Of a stretch of 64,000 nt of DNA, positions 34,174 through 42,815 are shown in pieces. The position numbers were made by a program, and so were the translations under genes. A model generated the notes under the pieces. The model searched no databases, was not told where the DNA came from, and worked only from the letters and a program-made list of their open reading frames with translations. Source of the DNA: Saccharofermentans sp. (lineage in GTDB: Bacteria; Bacillota; Clostridia; Saccharofermentanales; Saccharofermentanaceae); the NCBI GenBank assembly GCA_024688685.1, contig JAILDX010000008.1, positions 186,001 through 250,000 on the forward strand, given 5' to 3'. How positions within the stretch are numbered: position 1 is the stretch's first letter; every line of letters starts with the position of its first letter.

Positions 34174-34575
34174 ATGACTTCTATTTCCATTCTGGCATAT
34201 GCAGCAGAAGTCGGTACAGATGCTCCTAAAGCTTCGATCGGTGATGCAATACTCTATGCCCTGTTTACGATCGCTATCGTTTTCGCGGCTTTGTTCATCA
34301 TCTTCATCTGTATAAGGATCTTCTCTGCAATACTGAATGCATTTGATCACAAGAAGGATACTTCAACGGAGGCTCCTGCGACATCTGCTACTACAACAGT
34401 ACCCGCAGCACCTGCAGCATCTGCTGCTCCCGAGGAGGAGTTCTCATCCGGTACCTTGAGGCTCAAGGGCTGCGACGAGAAGACTGCTGCCATGATCATG
34501 GCAATCGTCAGCGACAACACGGGTATCCCGCTTTCAGAGCTTGTTTTCAAATCCATTACTCTTGTTGAGAAATAA
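34174..34575 (+). CDS. OadG-like gamma subunit with extended C-terminus
   Basis: A 133-residue protein with one membrane helix (about 25-52), an Ala/Thr/Pro-rich linker (about 60-88) and a C-terminal helical segment ending FKSITLVEK. The position between the carboxyltransferase and biotin-carrier genes and the helix-plus-linker layout fit the small gamma/delta subunit of Na+-pumping decarboxylases, which anchors the complex. Sequence conservation in this subunit is low, so the call rests on context. Confidence 0.75.
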   Translation: MTSISILAYAAEVGTDAPKASIGDAILYALFTIAIVFAALFIIFICIRIFSAILNAFDHKKDTSTEAPATSATTTVPAAPAASAAPEEEFSSGTLRLKGCDEKTAAMIMAIVSDNTGIPLSELVFKSITLVEK

Positions 34576-34592
34576 TAAAGGAGAGTGTTCAA

Positions 34593-34982
34593 ATGATTTA
34601 TAACGTTACGATCAACGATAAAGTTTATGAAGTCGAGGTTGAGAAGGGCAAGGCTAATCTCATCAAGACAACCGCTGTACAGGCAGCTCCCGCACCCGCG
34701 GCAGCAGCACCCGCACCTGCAGCAGCTCCAGTTCCCGCCGCAGCAGCACCTGCAGCAGTCGCAGCAAATGCTACACCTGTTAACGCACCTATGCCCGGTA
34801 CGATCCTCAATGTTAAGGTAAATGTTGGCGACCAGGTCAAGGAAGGCGATGTCGTTATCATACTCGAGGCTATGAAGATGGAGAACGAGATCTGCGCTCC
34901 CAAGTCCGGAACTGTTGCACAGGTTCTTACAGCCAAGGGTTCTACAGTTAATACCGGCGACGCAATGATTTCTATTTCTTAA
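34593..34982 (+). CDS. Biotin carboxyl carrier subunit
   Basis: A 129-residue protein with a short N-terminal strand region, a flexible Ala/Pro linker (about 32-62) and a biotinyl domain with the biotinylated Lys in EAMKMEN. It carries CO2 on biotin between the carboxyltransferase and the membrane beta subunit. A separate carrier of this kind is known from methylmalonyl-CoA and glutaconyl-CoA decarboxylases as well as some oxaloacetate decarboxylases. A GGAGAG site lies upstream and the gene follows its neighbour by 17 bp. Confidence 0.92.
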   Translation: MIYNVTINDKVYEVEVEKGKANLIKTTAVQAAPAPAAAAPAPAAAPVPAAAAPAAVAANATPVNAPMPGTILNVKVNVGDQVKEGDVVIILEAMKMENEICAPKSGTVAQVLTAKGSTVNTGDAMISIS

Positions 34983-35001
34983 GTTACGGAGGTTAACCCA
35001 A

Positions 35002-36177
35002 GTGTTTATTGAAGCATTAAAAAATCTTTGGGAGACATCCGGCTTATCCAATATGGACTGGCGTCAGGGCGTCATGCTCCTTGTGGCATGTCTCCTAATC
35101 TACCTTGCGATCGGCAAGAAGTTTGAGCCTCTGCTCCTTCTTCCAATCGCATTCGGTATGTTCCTGAGCAACCTGCCTATGGCAGATCTCTATCATCCCG
35201 AGATATTCATCAATGAGACCGGACATATTGACTGGTCTTACTTCTCCACAATGGAGAGCGTAGGTCTTCTGGACCTCATCTATATCGGCGTTAAGACGAG
35301 CATTTTCCCTTGTCTCATCTTTATGGGCGTCGGTGCTATGACAGACTTCGGACCTCTGATCGCACGTCCTTCATCACTCTTTATGGGTGCAGGCGCACAG
35401 TTCGGTATCTCTTTCGCATTCGTTATCGCATCACTTCTCGGATTCAACGTATGCGAAGCAGCTTCCATCGCTATCATCGGTGGTGCTGACGGTCCTACGG
35501 CTATCTACACAACAACACAGCTCGCACCTCATCTCCTGCCGGCTATCGCTATCGCGGCATATTCCTACATGGCTCTTATCCCTGCGATACAGCCGCCGTT
35601 CATGAAGCTTCTCACAACAAAGAAGCAGCGCGCTATCAAGATGGAGCAGGTTCGTTCAGTATCAAAGGTTGAGAAGATCTGCTTCCCTATCATCGTTGTT
35701 GCAGTCTGCACACTCCTTATTCCTTCAGTTGCACCGCTACTCGGCATGCTGATGCTCGGCAACCTCTTCAAGGAGTCAGGCGTTACAGACCGTCTTTCAG
35801 ACACAGCATCAAACGCTCTCTGCAATGTCGTTACTATCTGCCTCGGTACAACAGTAGGCGCTACAGCAAGAGGAACAACATTCCTTACATGGGAAACACT
35901 GAAGATCGTTCTTCTCGGTGTTATTGCATTCATCTTCTCCACTATCGGCGGACTTCTCATCGCTCAGCTGATGTATCTCCTTTCCGGCGGAAAGATCAAC
36001 CCTCTCATCGGCTCTGCAGGCGTTTCAGCAGTTCCTATGGCTGCACGTGTTTCGAACACTGTAGGTAAGCAGTATAACCCTTCCAACTTCCTTCTCATGC
36101 ATGCTATGGGACCTAACGTTGCAGGTGTTATCGGATCTGCCGTTGCAGCAGGTGTATTGCTCAGTCTGTTTGGTTAA
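35002..36177 (+). CDS. Na+-translocating decarboxylase beta subunit
   Basis: A 391-residue membrane protein with about nine to eleven helices and the family signatures MGVGAMTDFGPLIARP and IIGGADGPTAIYTT. It decarboxylates carboxybiotin and exports Na+, turning the free energy of decarboxylation into a sodium gradient. The start is a GTG at 35002 with ACGGAGG upstream. It is the last gene of the operon and is followed by a terminator. The substrate is most likely oxaloacetate, judged from the 5S-type first subunit. Confidence 0.93.
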   Translation: MFIEALKNLWETSGLSNMDWRQGVMLLVACLLIYLAIGKKFEPLLLLPIAFGMFLSNLPMADLYHPEIFINETGHIDWSYFSTMESVGLLDLIYIGVKTSIFPCLIFMGVGAMTDFGPLIARPSSLFMGAGAQFGISFAFVIASLLGFNVCEAASIAIIGGADGPTAIYTTTQLAPHLLPAIAIAAYSYMALIPAIQPPFMKLLTTKKQRAIKMEQVRSVSKVEKICFPIIVVAVCTLLIPSVAPLLGMLMLGNLFKESGVTDRLSDTASNALCNVVTICLGTTVGATARGTTFLTWETLKIVLLGVIAFIFSTIGGLLIAQLMYLLSGGKINPLIGSAGVSAVPMAARVSNTVGKQYNPSNFLLMHAMGPNVAGVIGSAVAAGVLLSLFG

Positions 36178-36206
36178 GTTAAGCTGATAACTGATATTAC
36201 AGATGT

Positions 36207-36230
36207 AAGGCCGCCCGTAAGGGCGGTCTT
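36207..36230 (+). terminator. Terminator of the decarboxylase operon
   Basis: AAGGCCGCCC-GTAA-GGGCGGTCTT followed by ATT. A ten-pair stem with one G-T pair, 30 bp after the beta-subunit stop codon. Confidence 0.8.
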
Positions 36231-36286
36231 ATTCATTCCTAATAATGTATAATATTTAAAATTATAAGGAGACCTGTTATTAAGCT

Positions 36287-37132
36287 TTGAACCTCTGGGA
36301 ACAACTGGGACTGGACGGTCCTACCTACGACATAAATGTGATTAAGAAAGCATACGCCAGGAAGGCACGAGAAGTGAATCCGGAAGAAAATCCGGAAGGG
36401 TTTGTGATGCTTCATAATGCGTATAAGACTGCAGTCGGTATGGCAAAAGCTCACAACAGGACAGGAGCGCAGGGTTCCCGGATAACAGTTACACAGTGTG
36501 TTCAGGAAACGGAAGATGATCAGGAATCCGGCGAAGAAGAAACCAGTTCATACGATTTCAACGGCATCACTCCTGTCAGTTCAGATGATCATCTGAACAA
36601 TCTGATCATATTCAAGCAGGAAAATAAGATAGAGACTGAAGAGCAGGTCGAACAGCTTTCAAGAAGGGCGCTCATTATCATTACACGTGAGCTCTGTGCT
36701 CAATACGCAGCATACTGCGCCTATAAGGGAGATCCTGAGGTATGGCGGGATTTCTGGGATGAGCCGGCCGTAAAGTATTTCGCGAGCGATCCGGAGTTCA
36801 GAAAGTGGGTGTTAAAAGTCATCCATAGTCCGCAGGCCAAAGAGATCAATGAAGAGATCGCAGCATCGTTCGAGAGTCAGCCTGAGGAACATAAATGGTT
36901 TGCCGGGAAAGACCCGGTCGCTCCGCAGCAACTGAAAAAGAAAATGAACCCTGTTGTTCTGTTCTTTATTTCTGTTATCGGGTTATTCTGTATTTCACTC
37001 GGGACCGGTGTCTTTTTGAGATGGACAAATCAGCTCAAAGCTACGGAAATGGACGAGATAATACTGATGTCACTCGGGATAACACTGATAGCGGTAATCA
37101 TTCACTTTATAGAAAAACTTAAAAGGAAATGA
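36287..37132 (+). CDS. J-domain-like membrane protein lacking HPD
   Basis: A 281-residue protein. The start must be the TTG at 36287, or lie later, because a TAA is in frame just before it; AAGGAGA lies 14 nt upstream, further than usual. Residues 2-50 look like a J domain (NLWEQLGL, INVIKKAYARKAREVNPEENPEGFVMLHNAYKTA), but the HPD tripeptide is replaced by NPEENPE. The middle is helical and acidic. Two membrane helices close the protein (about 222-243 and 255-275). It may be a membrane co-chaperone-like protein that does not stimulate DnaK. It converges on the GGDEF/EAL gene with no gap. Confidence 0.6.
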   Translation: MNLWEQLGLDGPTYDINVIKKAYARKAREVNPEENPEGFVMLHNAYKTAVGMAKAHNRTGAQGSRITVTQCVQETEDDQESGEEETSSYDFNGITPVSSDDHLNNLIIFKQENKIETEEQVEQLSRRALIIITRELCAQYAAYCAYKGDPEVWRDFWDEPAVKYFASDPEFRKWVLKVIHSPQAKEINEEIAASFESQPEEHKWFAGKDPVAPQQLKKKMNPVVLFFISVIGLFCISLGTGVFLRWTNQLKATEMDEIILMSLGITLIAVIIHFIEKLKRK

Positions 37133-40100
37133 TCACCCGTCACGCGTCATGATCCTGTCGTTGATCATGACCTCACATTTGCTGTTTTTCAGATTGATAT
37201 TCTCTTCAGAAGCCGCGAAATCATATCCGTATCCCGTTGTGCCTTTGGCACTGACACAGCAGCTTGATATGCTTATCTTTGCACCTTCCCTGAAGCTGCC
37301 GACGAAAGCGGAAGAGCTGCCGGAGAAATTGCAGTTGAGAGACATATGATTCAGCTTTATAAAAGTATCAGAAGCCATATGGGAGCCAACGCCCATAAAA
37401 TCATTAACCTCGGCATCGATCTTAACGCTTCCGCTGTTTATTACCACATTGCACTTACTGCCGGAAATACATCCAAGCGCAATACCTTCATTGCCATGGA
37501 GAACGCAGATGAGTGAGAGCTTATCAATCGATATGTCACAGTCTCCTTCTACAGAACCTATGCCTACACACCGCAAAGCTCTGTTCGTAATAGTGACATC
37601 GCAGTTGGAAATGACAGGCTGCGTCTTGCCCAGGATCGCACCGATACCAATACCGCTCTGTCCATCCATGGAGATTATAAATCTGCCGCGATTGATATGG
37701 ATCTCTCCGCCCTGACCTGAACCGATGGCAATACCCTGGGCGGAATTGATGGTAATATCAAACGTACCGTCCTGATCGAAAATGATATCACCGTGTTCTG
37801 AAGCGAGAGCGTTGCCTATTCCGTATGCCTCAAGCTTTTGAACATTGATCTTTACATAACCGTCGCCTGTGAATATTACACGGGACGTTGGAGGAACTCT
37901 GATGCCTCCGCCGTCGAGCATATTCTCGCCGGAGAATTCAAGGAAAACATCGCACTTCTCACCTATCGTGATGGAATTGCCCGTCATCTTTCCTGAGAAA
38001 CCTACATTCTCAAAAGCGATGGTACCCTGATAACCGTCCTCAACGATAACATAAAGCTCGGACACCAGTCCGGGAGCACCTGATATAGTTATGTCTCTGT
38101 ATGCAACCTGACCATTGGGAATGACGATCTTCTTATACCCTTCTTCAATAAGTACAGGAAGAGAAATACGTCCCTCACGGCCTGCGGTATATGTATCCTT
38201 GTTGACTAAATAATCAACTTCATTTGCAGATTCAAGGATCATTTCCTTGATCTCAGGATCGATCTCCTTGATGATGTTTGCTGAAGGCCTTGCAACAAAG
38301 TAACCCTGCACAAGATCGGCACCAAGTTCGAGTACGGTCCTGTATTCTTCGATCGTCTCTACGCCTTCCGCGAGTGCCATGATCCCGTTCTCATGAGAGA
38401 ATGAAATGATATCCTTAACAAAATGCTGCTTCTGAGGGGAGTTATGTATATCAGTAAGGAGCATCCTGTCTATCTTTACATAGTTAGGCATATACGCGAG
38501 AAGGTTGGAAACGTTTGAATATCCGGTTCCGTAATCATCAACGGCCGTCTGAAGACCTGCATCCTCATATCTCTTCTTGATCCTCGCCATCTCTGTCTCA
38601 CGGATCTCGGACTGCTCTGTAAACTCGACAACGATACTTGACGTGTTCTTATCGAGCTTCTTGATCACTTCCGCAAAATCCTCATCCTTGAGAACATGAC
38701 CCGGGATACTGTTGATGAACACCTTTGACCCGGGAGCAAACTTGTCTCTTCCCTTTGCAATGATATCCAGAACATTATTAAATGTAGCCTTCTCAACATC
38801 GTAAAGCCTGTTGAAAAACTCTGCGTATCTCAATACTACCGGCGGTGCCATATACGGAACAACATCCGCACGCATAAGAGCTTCATAAGCATAAATATTG
38901 CCTGTCTTTGCCTCAACGATCGGCTGGAAGTGATAATTAAGTTTGTTATGCTCGAGAATGTCATCTACGACCTTAGCCTCTTCCTGCTCTTCCTCGGAAA
39001 GAGTCTTGCTCTCTTCTATCTTGGACAGGTTATGCTTTCTGATATTCTTGTTGTTGATCGCAGCTCCCGCAAGGCGTTCAAAATCGTTCCTGGTCTCAGG
39101 TGATGCGATCGAATAACCGTAAGAGATCTCAAGGTCATAATCAACATTGATCTTTGTCAGTTCTTCTTTCAGTTTCCTTATAATCTCTTCCGCGCCTTCG
39201 TTATTTGTCTCGTCTGCGGAGGAGGCCGAAGCAGCAACAACAAACTCGCCGTTGCCCATAGCAAAGATAAATGAATCCTCACCTGCAACCTTACGCAGAC
39301 TCTCCGAAACACAGACGATCGCATTATCACCTGCTGCTCTGCCGTAATCGGAATTGATACCCGACAGATTCCTGACATCGATCGCAGTCATGGAGACAAG
39401 CGCATCAGGATCAGAGTTCTTAAGCTTTGCTAATATCTCGCCCGACTGCTTCTGGAATCCCTTGTAATTGTGGAAACCTGTCAACGGATCACGGACCATG
39501 TTCGCCTCAAGAGCCGCATTCATAACACGAAGCTGTTCCTGTCTCTTGAAATACTCAAGACCTCTCATAATGCAGCGGAGCCATATTCTGTACTCCTCAC
39601 TGTATGATCTGGGTTCATCGAAGCTGATGGCAGCATAACCATATGCCATATCCTCGAAATAGATAGGCGTGAAGAAGAACACCGCGGGCTTCTCTCTCTG
39701 ATCAAAGAGTCTCGGCAGCAATTCATTCCTGTCGAAATAGTCATCCACACCGATCTTGTCCTCACCCGCATTCTCGGGGCCACAGTAGAGTGCGTGCATC
39801 ATCCTGTCTGAGAACGGCTCATTACTCCTGTTAACTCTCTCATCCACATGCTGCCAGTCTTTGCTTAGGCAAAGGTCAAAACCTGCAAAATGCCTTATCT
39901 GGTAAGTGTATGAGAAGATCGTATTCATAAGTCCGTAGAACGAGGACTGTGAAAGAAGATCCTCATCCATATGATTATACGGTGAATAAACGTTATTCGT
40001 TGAAAGACTGGTATTCCATGTATCACGTAATCTGCTTACATATGTTGCCTGTTCATTTGTACATCCGCAGCTGAATCCAATAAACATATCCACAGGCTCG

Positions 40101-40921
40101 TCGAAAACAGGAAGACCGGTTCCATCCATAAGAGCTATGATCATCTTTCCTGCGTGAACACCAAGGGATTCAGCCGGAAGTGTTACTGAAGTGATCGGCT
40201 TCGGAGCGCATCTTCCCTCGTCATTGGAATCGTAACCGACAACGGCAATATCTTCAGGAATACGGAGTCCGTGATCTGTAAGTGACTTCGCAAGTCCAAC
40301 TGCCATACAGTCGTTGGCGCAGGCCACTGCCTGCGGAAGTGAACCTGACATCTTAACGAGCTTCTCTCCGAGATTCTCACCGCTCGTATACCAGAAATCG
40401 CCAAAGAAAACTCTGTCGTCTTTTACAGTAAGGCCGTGATCATCCATACAATCCATAAACGCCTTAAGACGTTCCTTGGAATAAGGATGCCATGACTTAC
40501 CTGTAAGGAATGCAATATCCGTATATCCGTGTTCTTCTATAAGATGTGAGATGATCGTCTTGATACCGTCGTAATCGCGCGGATTCACACAGATATAATC
40601 GTCAACCTTCTTATCAACTGTAATGACCGGAACTTTTACCTTCTTCCTGATCTCAGCCATTATGCTGTCGCACAGACCGTGAGTCTGGAGAGTATCCAGC
40701 ATCAGAACAAAACCGTCAAATCTGTCATAAGGAATAAGCTTGAAGATGGATGTCTCACCTATCTCACGCGCTGCTGTATTCTGGTATTTCTCATAAGTGG
40801 AAAAAACACAGACATCACAATCACAGGCAAACAGTTCCCTCACCATTCCCTGAATGAAAGATGCCTGATAATATTCGTATGCCTGTCCGACAAGGACAGC
40901 GATCATCCGTCTTCTTTCCAT
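37133..40921 (-). CDS. LacI-type sensor, GGDEF, EAL and beta-helix signalling protein
   Basis: A 1262-residue protein. Residues 1-290 form a LacI/GalR-type periplasmic-binding fold (GFVLMLDTLQ, HLIEEHGYTDIAFLTG, AVVGYDSND) without a DNA-binding HTH. A linker of about 180 residues leads to a GGDEF domain (about 475-635) whose active-site motif reads GNGEF, so cyclase activity is doubtful. An EAL domain follows (about 665-905) with YEALMR, INSIPG, VVEFTEQ, DDYGTGYSN, KIDR and AEGVET, all residues expected of a working c-di-GMP phosphodiesterase. From about 930 the protein consists of repeated short beta-strands rich in GIGS, like a right-handed beta-helix. No signal peptide or helix is visible. 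Confidence 0.85.
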   Translation of the reverse strand: MERRRMIAVLVGQAYEYYQASFIQGMVRELFACDCDVCVFSTYEKYQNTAAREIGETSIFKLIPYDRFDGFVLMLDTLQTHGLCDSIMAEIRKKVKVPVITVDKKVDDYICVNPRDYDGIKTIISHLIEEHGYTDIAFLTGKSWHPYSKERLKAFMDCMDDHGLTVKDDRVFFGDFWYTSGENLGEKLVKMSGSLPQAVACANDCMAVGLAKSLTDHGLRIPEDIAVVGYDSNDEGRCAPKPITSVTLPAESLGVHAGKMIIALMDGTGLPVFDEPVDMFIGFSCGCTNEQATYVSRLRDTWNTSLSTNNVYSPYNHMDEDLLSQSSFYGLMNTIFSYTYQIRHFAGFDLCLSKDWQHVDERVNRSNEPFSDRMMHALYCGPENAGEDKIGVDDYFDRNELLPRLFDQREKPAVFFFTPIYFEDMAYGYAAISFDEPRSYSEEYRIWLRCIMRGLEYFKRQEQLRVMNAALEANMVRDPLTGFHNYKGFQKQSGEILAKLKNSDPDALVSMTAIDVRNLSGINSDYGRAAGDNAIVCVSESLRKVAGEDSFIFAMGNGEFVVAASASSADETNNEGAEEIIRKLKEELTKINVDYDLEISYGYSIASPETRNDFERLAGAAINNKNIRKHNLSKIEESKTLSEEEQEEAKVVDDILEHNKLNYHFQPIVEAKTGNIYAYEALMRADVVPYMAPPVVLRYAEFFNRLYDVEKATFNNVLDIIAKGRDKFAPGSKVFINSIPGHVLKDEDFAEVIKKLDKNTSSIVVEFTEQSEIRETEMARIKKRYEDAGLQTAVDDYGTGYSNVSNLLAYMPNYVKIDRMLLTDIHNSPQKQHFVKDIISFSHENGIMALAEGVETIEEYRTVLELGADLVQGYFVARPSANIIKEIDPEIKEMILESANEVDYLVNKDTYTAGREGRISLPVLIEEGYKKIVIPNGQVAYRDITISGAPGLVSELYVIVEDGYQGTIAFENVGFSGKMTGNSITIGEKCDVFLEFSGENMLDGGGIRVPPTSRVIFTGDGYVKINVQKLEAYGIGNALASEHGDIIFDQDGTFDITINSAQGIAIGSGQGGEIHINRGRFIISMDGQSGIGIGAILGKTQPVISNCDVTITNRALRCVGIGSVEGDCDISIDKLSLICVLHGNEGIALGCISGSKCNVVINSGSVKIDAEVNDFMGVGSHMASDTFIKLNHMSLNCNFSGSSSAFVGSFREGAKISISSCCVSAKGTTGYGYDFAASEENINLKNSKCEVMINDRIMTRDG

Positions 40922-40972
40922 TTGTCACTCCCCAATGAGCAGACCAAACAAGGGCCATATCCACTCTTGAGT

Positions 40973-41001
40973 ATTATAATATGATAAATGGGAAACCGCA
41001 A
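40973..41001 (-). promoter_or_regulatory. Promoter of the GGDEF/EAL gene
   Basis: On the minus strand TTGCGG (41001-40996), a 17-bp spacer and TATAAT (40978-40973), about 50 bp before the ATG at 40921, which has GGGGAG upstream. Confidence 0.55.
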
Positions 41002-41007
41002 ATAAAA

Positions 41008-41024
41008 CGGCCCTTTTAGGACCG
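41008..41024 (-). terminator. Terminator of the PAQR gene
   Basis: On the minus strand CGGTCC-TAAAA-GGGCCG followed by TTTTATTT. It lies 25 bp after the stop of the gene at 41050. Confidence 0.7.
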
Positions 41025-41049
41025 AATTATTATACAAAGTGCACAAAAA

Positions 41050-41877
41050 TTAATATGCGAAGAAGAAAACGAATCCAAGAACGTGAAGAACTGACGATCC
41101 TAATACAAAAAGATGCCAGACCATATGTGAGAACTTGAACTTCTTTCCAAAGTTAAACCACAGACCGACAGAGTAAGTGATCGCGCCTGACACGATAAGC
41201 CAGAAGCACAGTCTTGTTGTCGATGCGTGGAATGTTCCGATCTGTGCGATTATCATCCATCCCATCACGACATAGATAAGCTTTGATATGAAATTACCCG
41301 TCTTGCTCTGAGGATAAGTAATAGCCGTAACAAGCGTTCCTGCCAGTGCACAGGCAGCTTCAAGCGCCCAGATGACGCTTCCGGGAACTACAGGCAAAAG
41401 GCATGCGCATACAGGGGTATATGCACCCAGGATCGCATAGTAAACAATGATCCTGTTCATCTTGTTCATAACACGTTTCTGAGGCGTTCCGTGCTTCATA
41501 AAGTGGAAGATCGTCGAAAACAGAAGCGAAAGGAAAAGAGTAATGATAAATGTCGATACACTCAGTGCGACCATAACGGGGCTGACACCGTTGCCGCCCT
41601 CCATAACGGGCTTGCTGATGTACGCATGGATCGAAGCAAAAGGAATAAGGCAGAGAAGGAAAAGCGCCATAACGCCTGCGGTAATGGAATTACCTATCTC
41701 CTCACCAAATGTCTCCTGTGTACGCTTTATGCCTCTCTTGACGATCTGCTTGGAACTTGCAAACCAGCCCATGTCCTTAAGACCCTCTTCAAGGGGGTCG
41801 ATTCCGGTCTTGGCTTTAAGTTCCCTGTCCTCCTTAGAGGCAACAAAGGTCTTCCAGTGCTTAGCGTTCTTTGCCAT
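41050..41877 (-). CDS. PAQR/hemolysin III family membrane protein
   Basis: A 275-residue protein with seven predicted helices after a soluble N-terminus of about 70 residues. Family features are STIFHFMKHG near helix 2, ILGAYTP in helix 4 and the late SHMVWHLFVLGSSVLH with spaced His residues, which in PAQR proteins bind a metal. Bacterial members have been called hemolysin III, but cytolysis is not their established role; lipid or ceramide hydrolysis is more likely. The extended N-terminus (LKAKTGIDPLEEGLKDMG) is unusual for the roughly 210-residue family. It lies downstream of the proline-rich membrane protein on the same strand. Confidence 0.85.
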   Translation of the reverse strand: MAKNAKHWKTFVASKEDRELKAKTGIDPLEEGLKDMGWFASSKQIVKRGIKRTQETFGEEIGNSITAGVMALFLLCLIPFASIHAYISKPVMEGGNGVSPVMVALSVSTFIITLFLSLLFSTIFHFMKHGTPQKRVMNKMNRIIVYYAILGAYTPVCACLLPVVPGSVIWALEAACALAGTLVTAITYPQSKTGNFISKLIYVVMGWMIIAQIGTFHASTTRLCFWLIVSGAITYSVGLWFNFGKKFKFSHMVWHLFVLGSSVLHVLGFVFFFAY

Positions 41878-41933
41878 TTACTCTTCTCTCCATCATCTAA
41901 AGGTTATACATTATAGCCGCAAGAATGGCAACA

Positions 41934-42815
41934 TCATTCTTCTGACTTGAAACCGGAGGGATCGATCCTCGGCTGTCTGATCTGCGGCTTTGCCTGGCTC
42001 TCATGCGTCGGACGCGGAGCACCCAACTGTATTACTTCCTCTGCCGGCTTCGGGCCGGGAAGCGGTATTACCTGTTCATCCTTCCCTTCAAGGGCTGGGC
42101 TCTTCTCCGGTGCATCCATCTTCGGCTTCACAGGCGGAGCTTCAACCTGAGGCTTCTCCGGGGGAGCTTCCACCTGAGGCTGAGACGCCTGCGGTTCCTT
42201 ACGTACAGGGGCAGAAATAACTGTTCCAAGTACTTCAGGTTTCTTCTCTTCCCTGTGAGGTCTGTGTATCTTGCGGTCAAACTTTGAGCTGGAAGGAGCA
42301 GCCACAACAGATGCAGGATCGAGCTGTTCAGCTACATAAGCATCCCTGTAGAACCTGTAGAGCCTTATAAAGAACGGGAACAGTATCGAACATGGCAGGA
42401 TCAGGTATGCGAAATGCGATGCGACATCATCTCCCCATATACCCGACAGCGCCGCGAAAGGAGCATTCATCATTCCATAGATACCGCGAAGGATCATCGC
42501 GATCAGCATATGGAAAAGACTTGCATCCTCGCCCGTAAGCAGGAACTGCGACGGATAAAACAGCTTCGGAAGATATATGAGCGCACCATAGCACGCAAGT
42601 CCCACAGCGATCCAGTACTTCTTTTTGTAACCCGCATATATAGGAAGTGCCACAAGAAAGAATACAAGATAACAGCAGCTTGCGATGCTCTCAAAGAGTC
42701 CGAACTCTCTCGGTACGGTTATCTCATACTTAAAGTAGAGCGGCTCGAAGCACACAAAGGCCAGTGCTCCGGCTATACAGGCAAGGAAAACGCATGTGAA
42801 ATAATCTCTGCGCAT
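41934..42815 (-). CDS. Hypothetical membrane protein with proline-rich tail
   Basis: A 293-residue protein with five or so hydrophobic segments in the first 150 residues and a long cytoplasmic or extracellular tail rich in Pro, Lys, Glu and Ala. The tail holds tandem short repeats such as VEAPPEKPQ and VEAPPVKPKMDAPEK (about 205-240). No known domain was recognised. Its ATG overlaps the stop of the GH3 gene (TAATG), indicating translational coupling. The repeats make the DNA at about 42060-42190 low in complexity. Confidence 0.6.
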   Translation of the reverse strand: MRRDYFTCVFLACIAGALAFVCFEPLYFKYEITVPREFGLFESIASCCYLVFFLVALPIYAGYKKKYWIAVGLACYGALIYLPKLFYPSQFLLTGEDASLFHMLIAMILRGIYGMMNAPFAALSGIWGDDVASHFAYLILPCSILFPFFIRLYRFYRDAYVAEQLDPASVVAAPSSSKFDRKIHRPHREEKKPEVLGTVISAPVRKEPQASQPQVEAPPEKPQVEAPPVKPKMDAPEKSPALEGKDEQVIPLPGPKPAEEVIQLGAPRPTHESQAKPQIRQPRIDPSGFKSEE

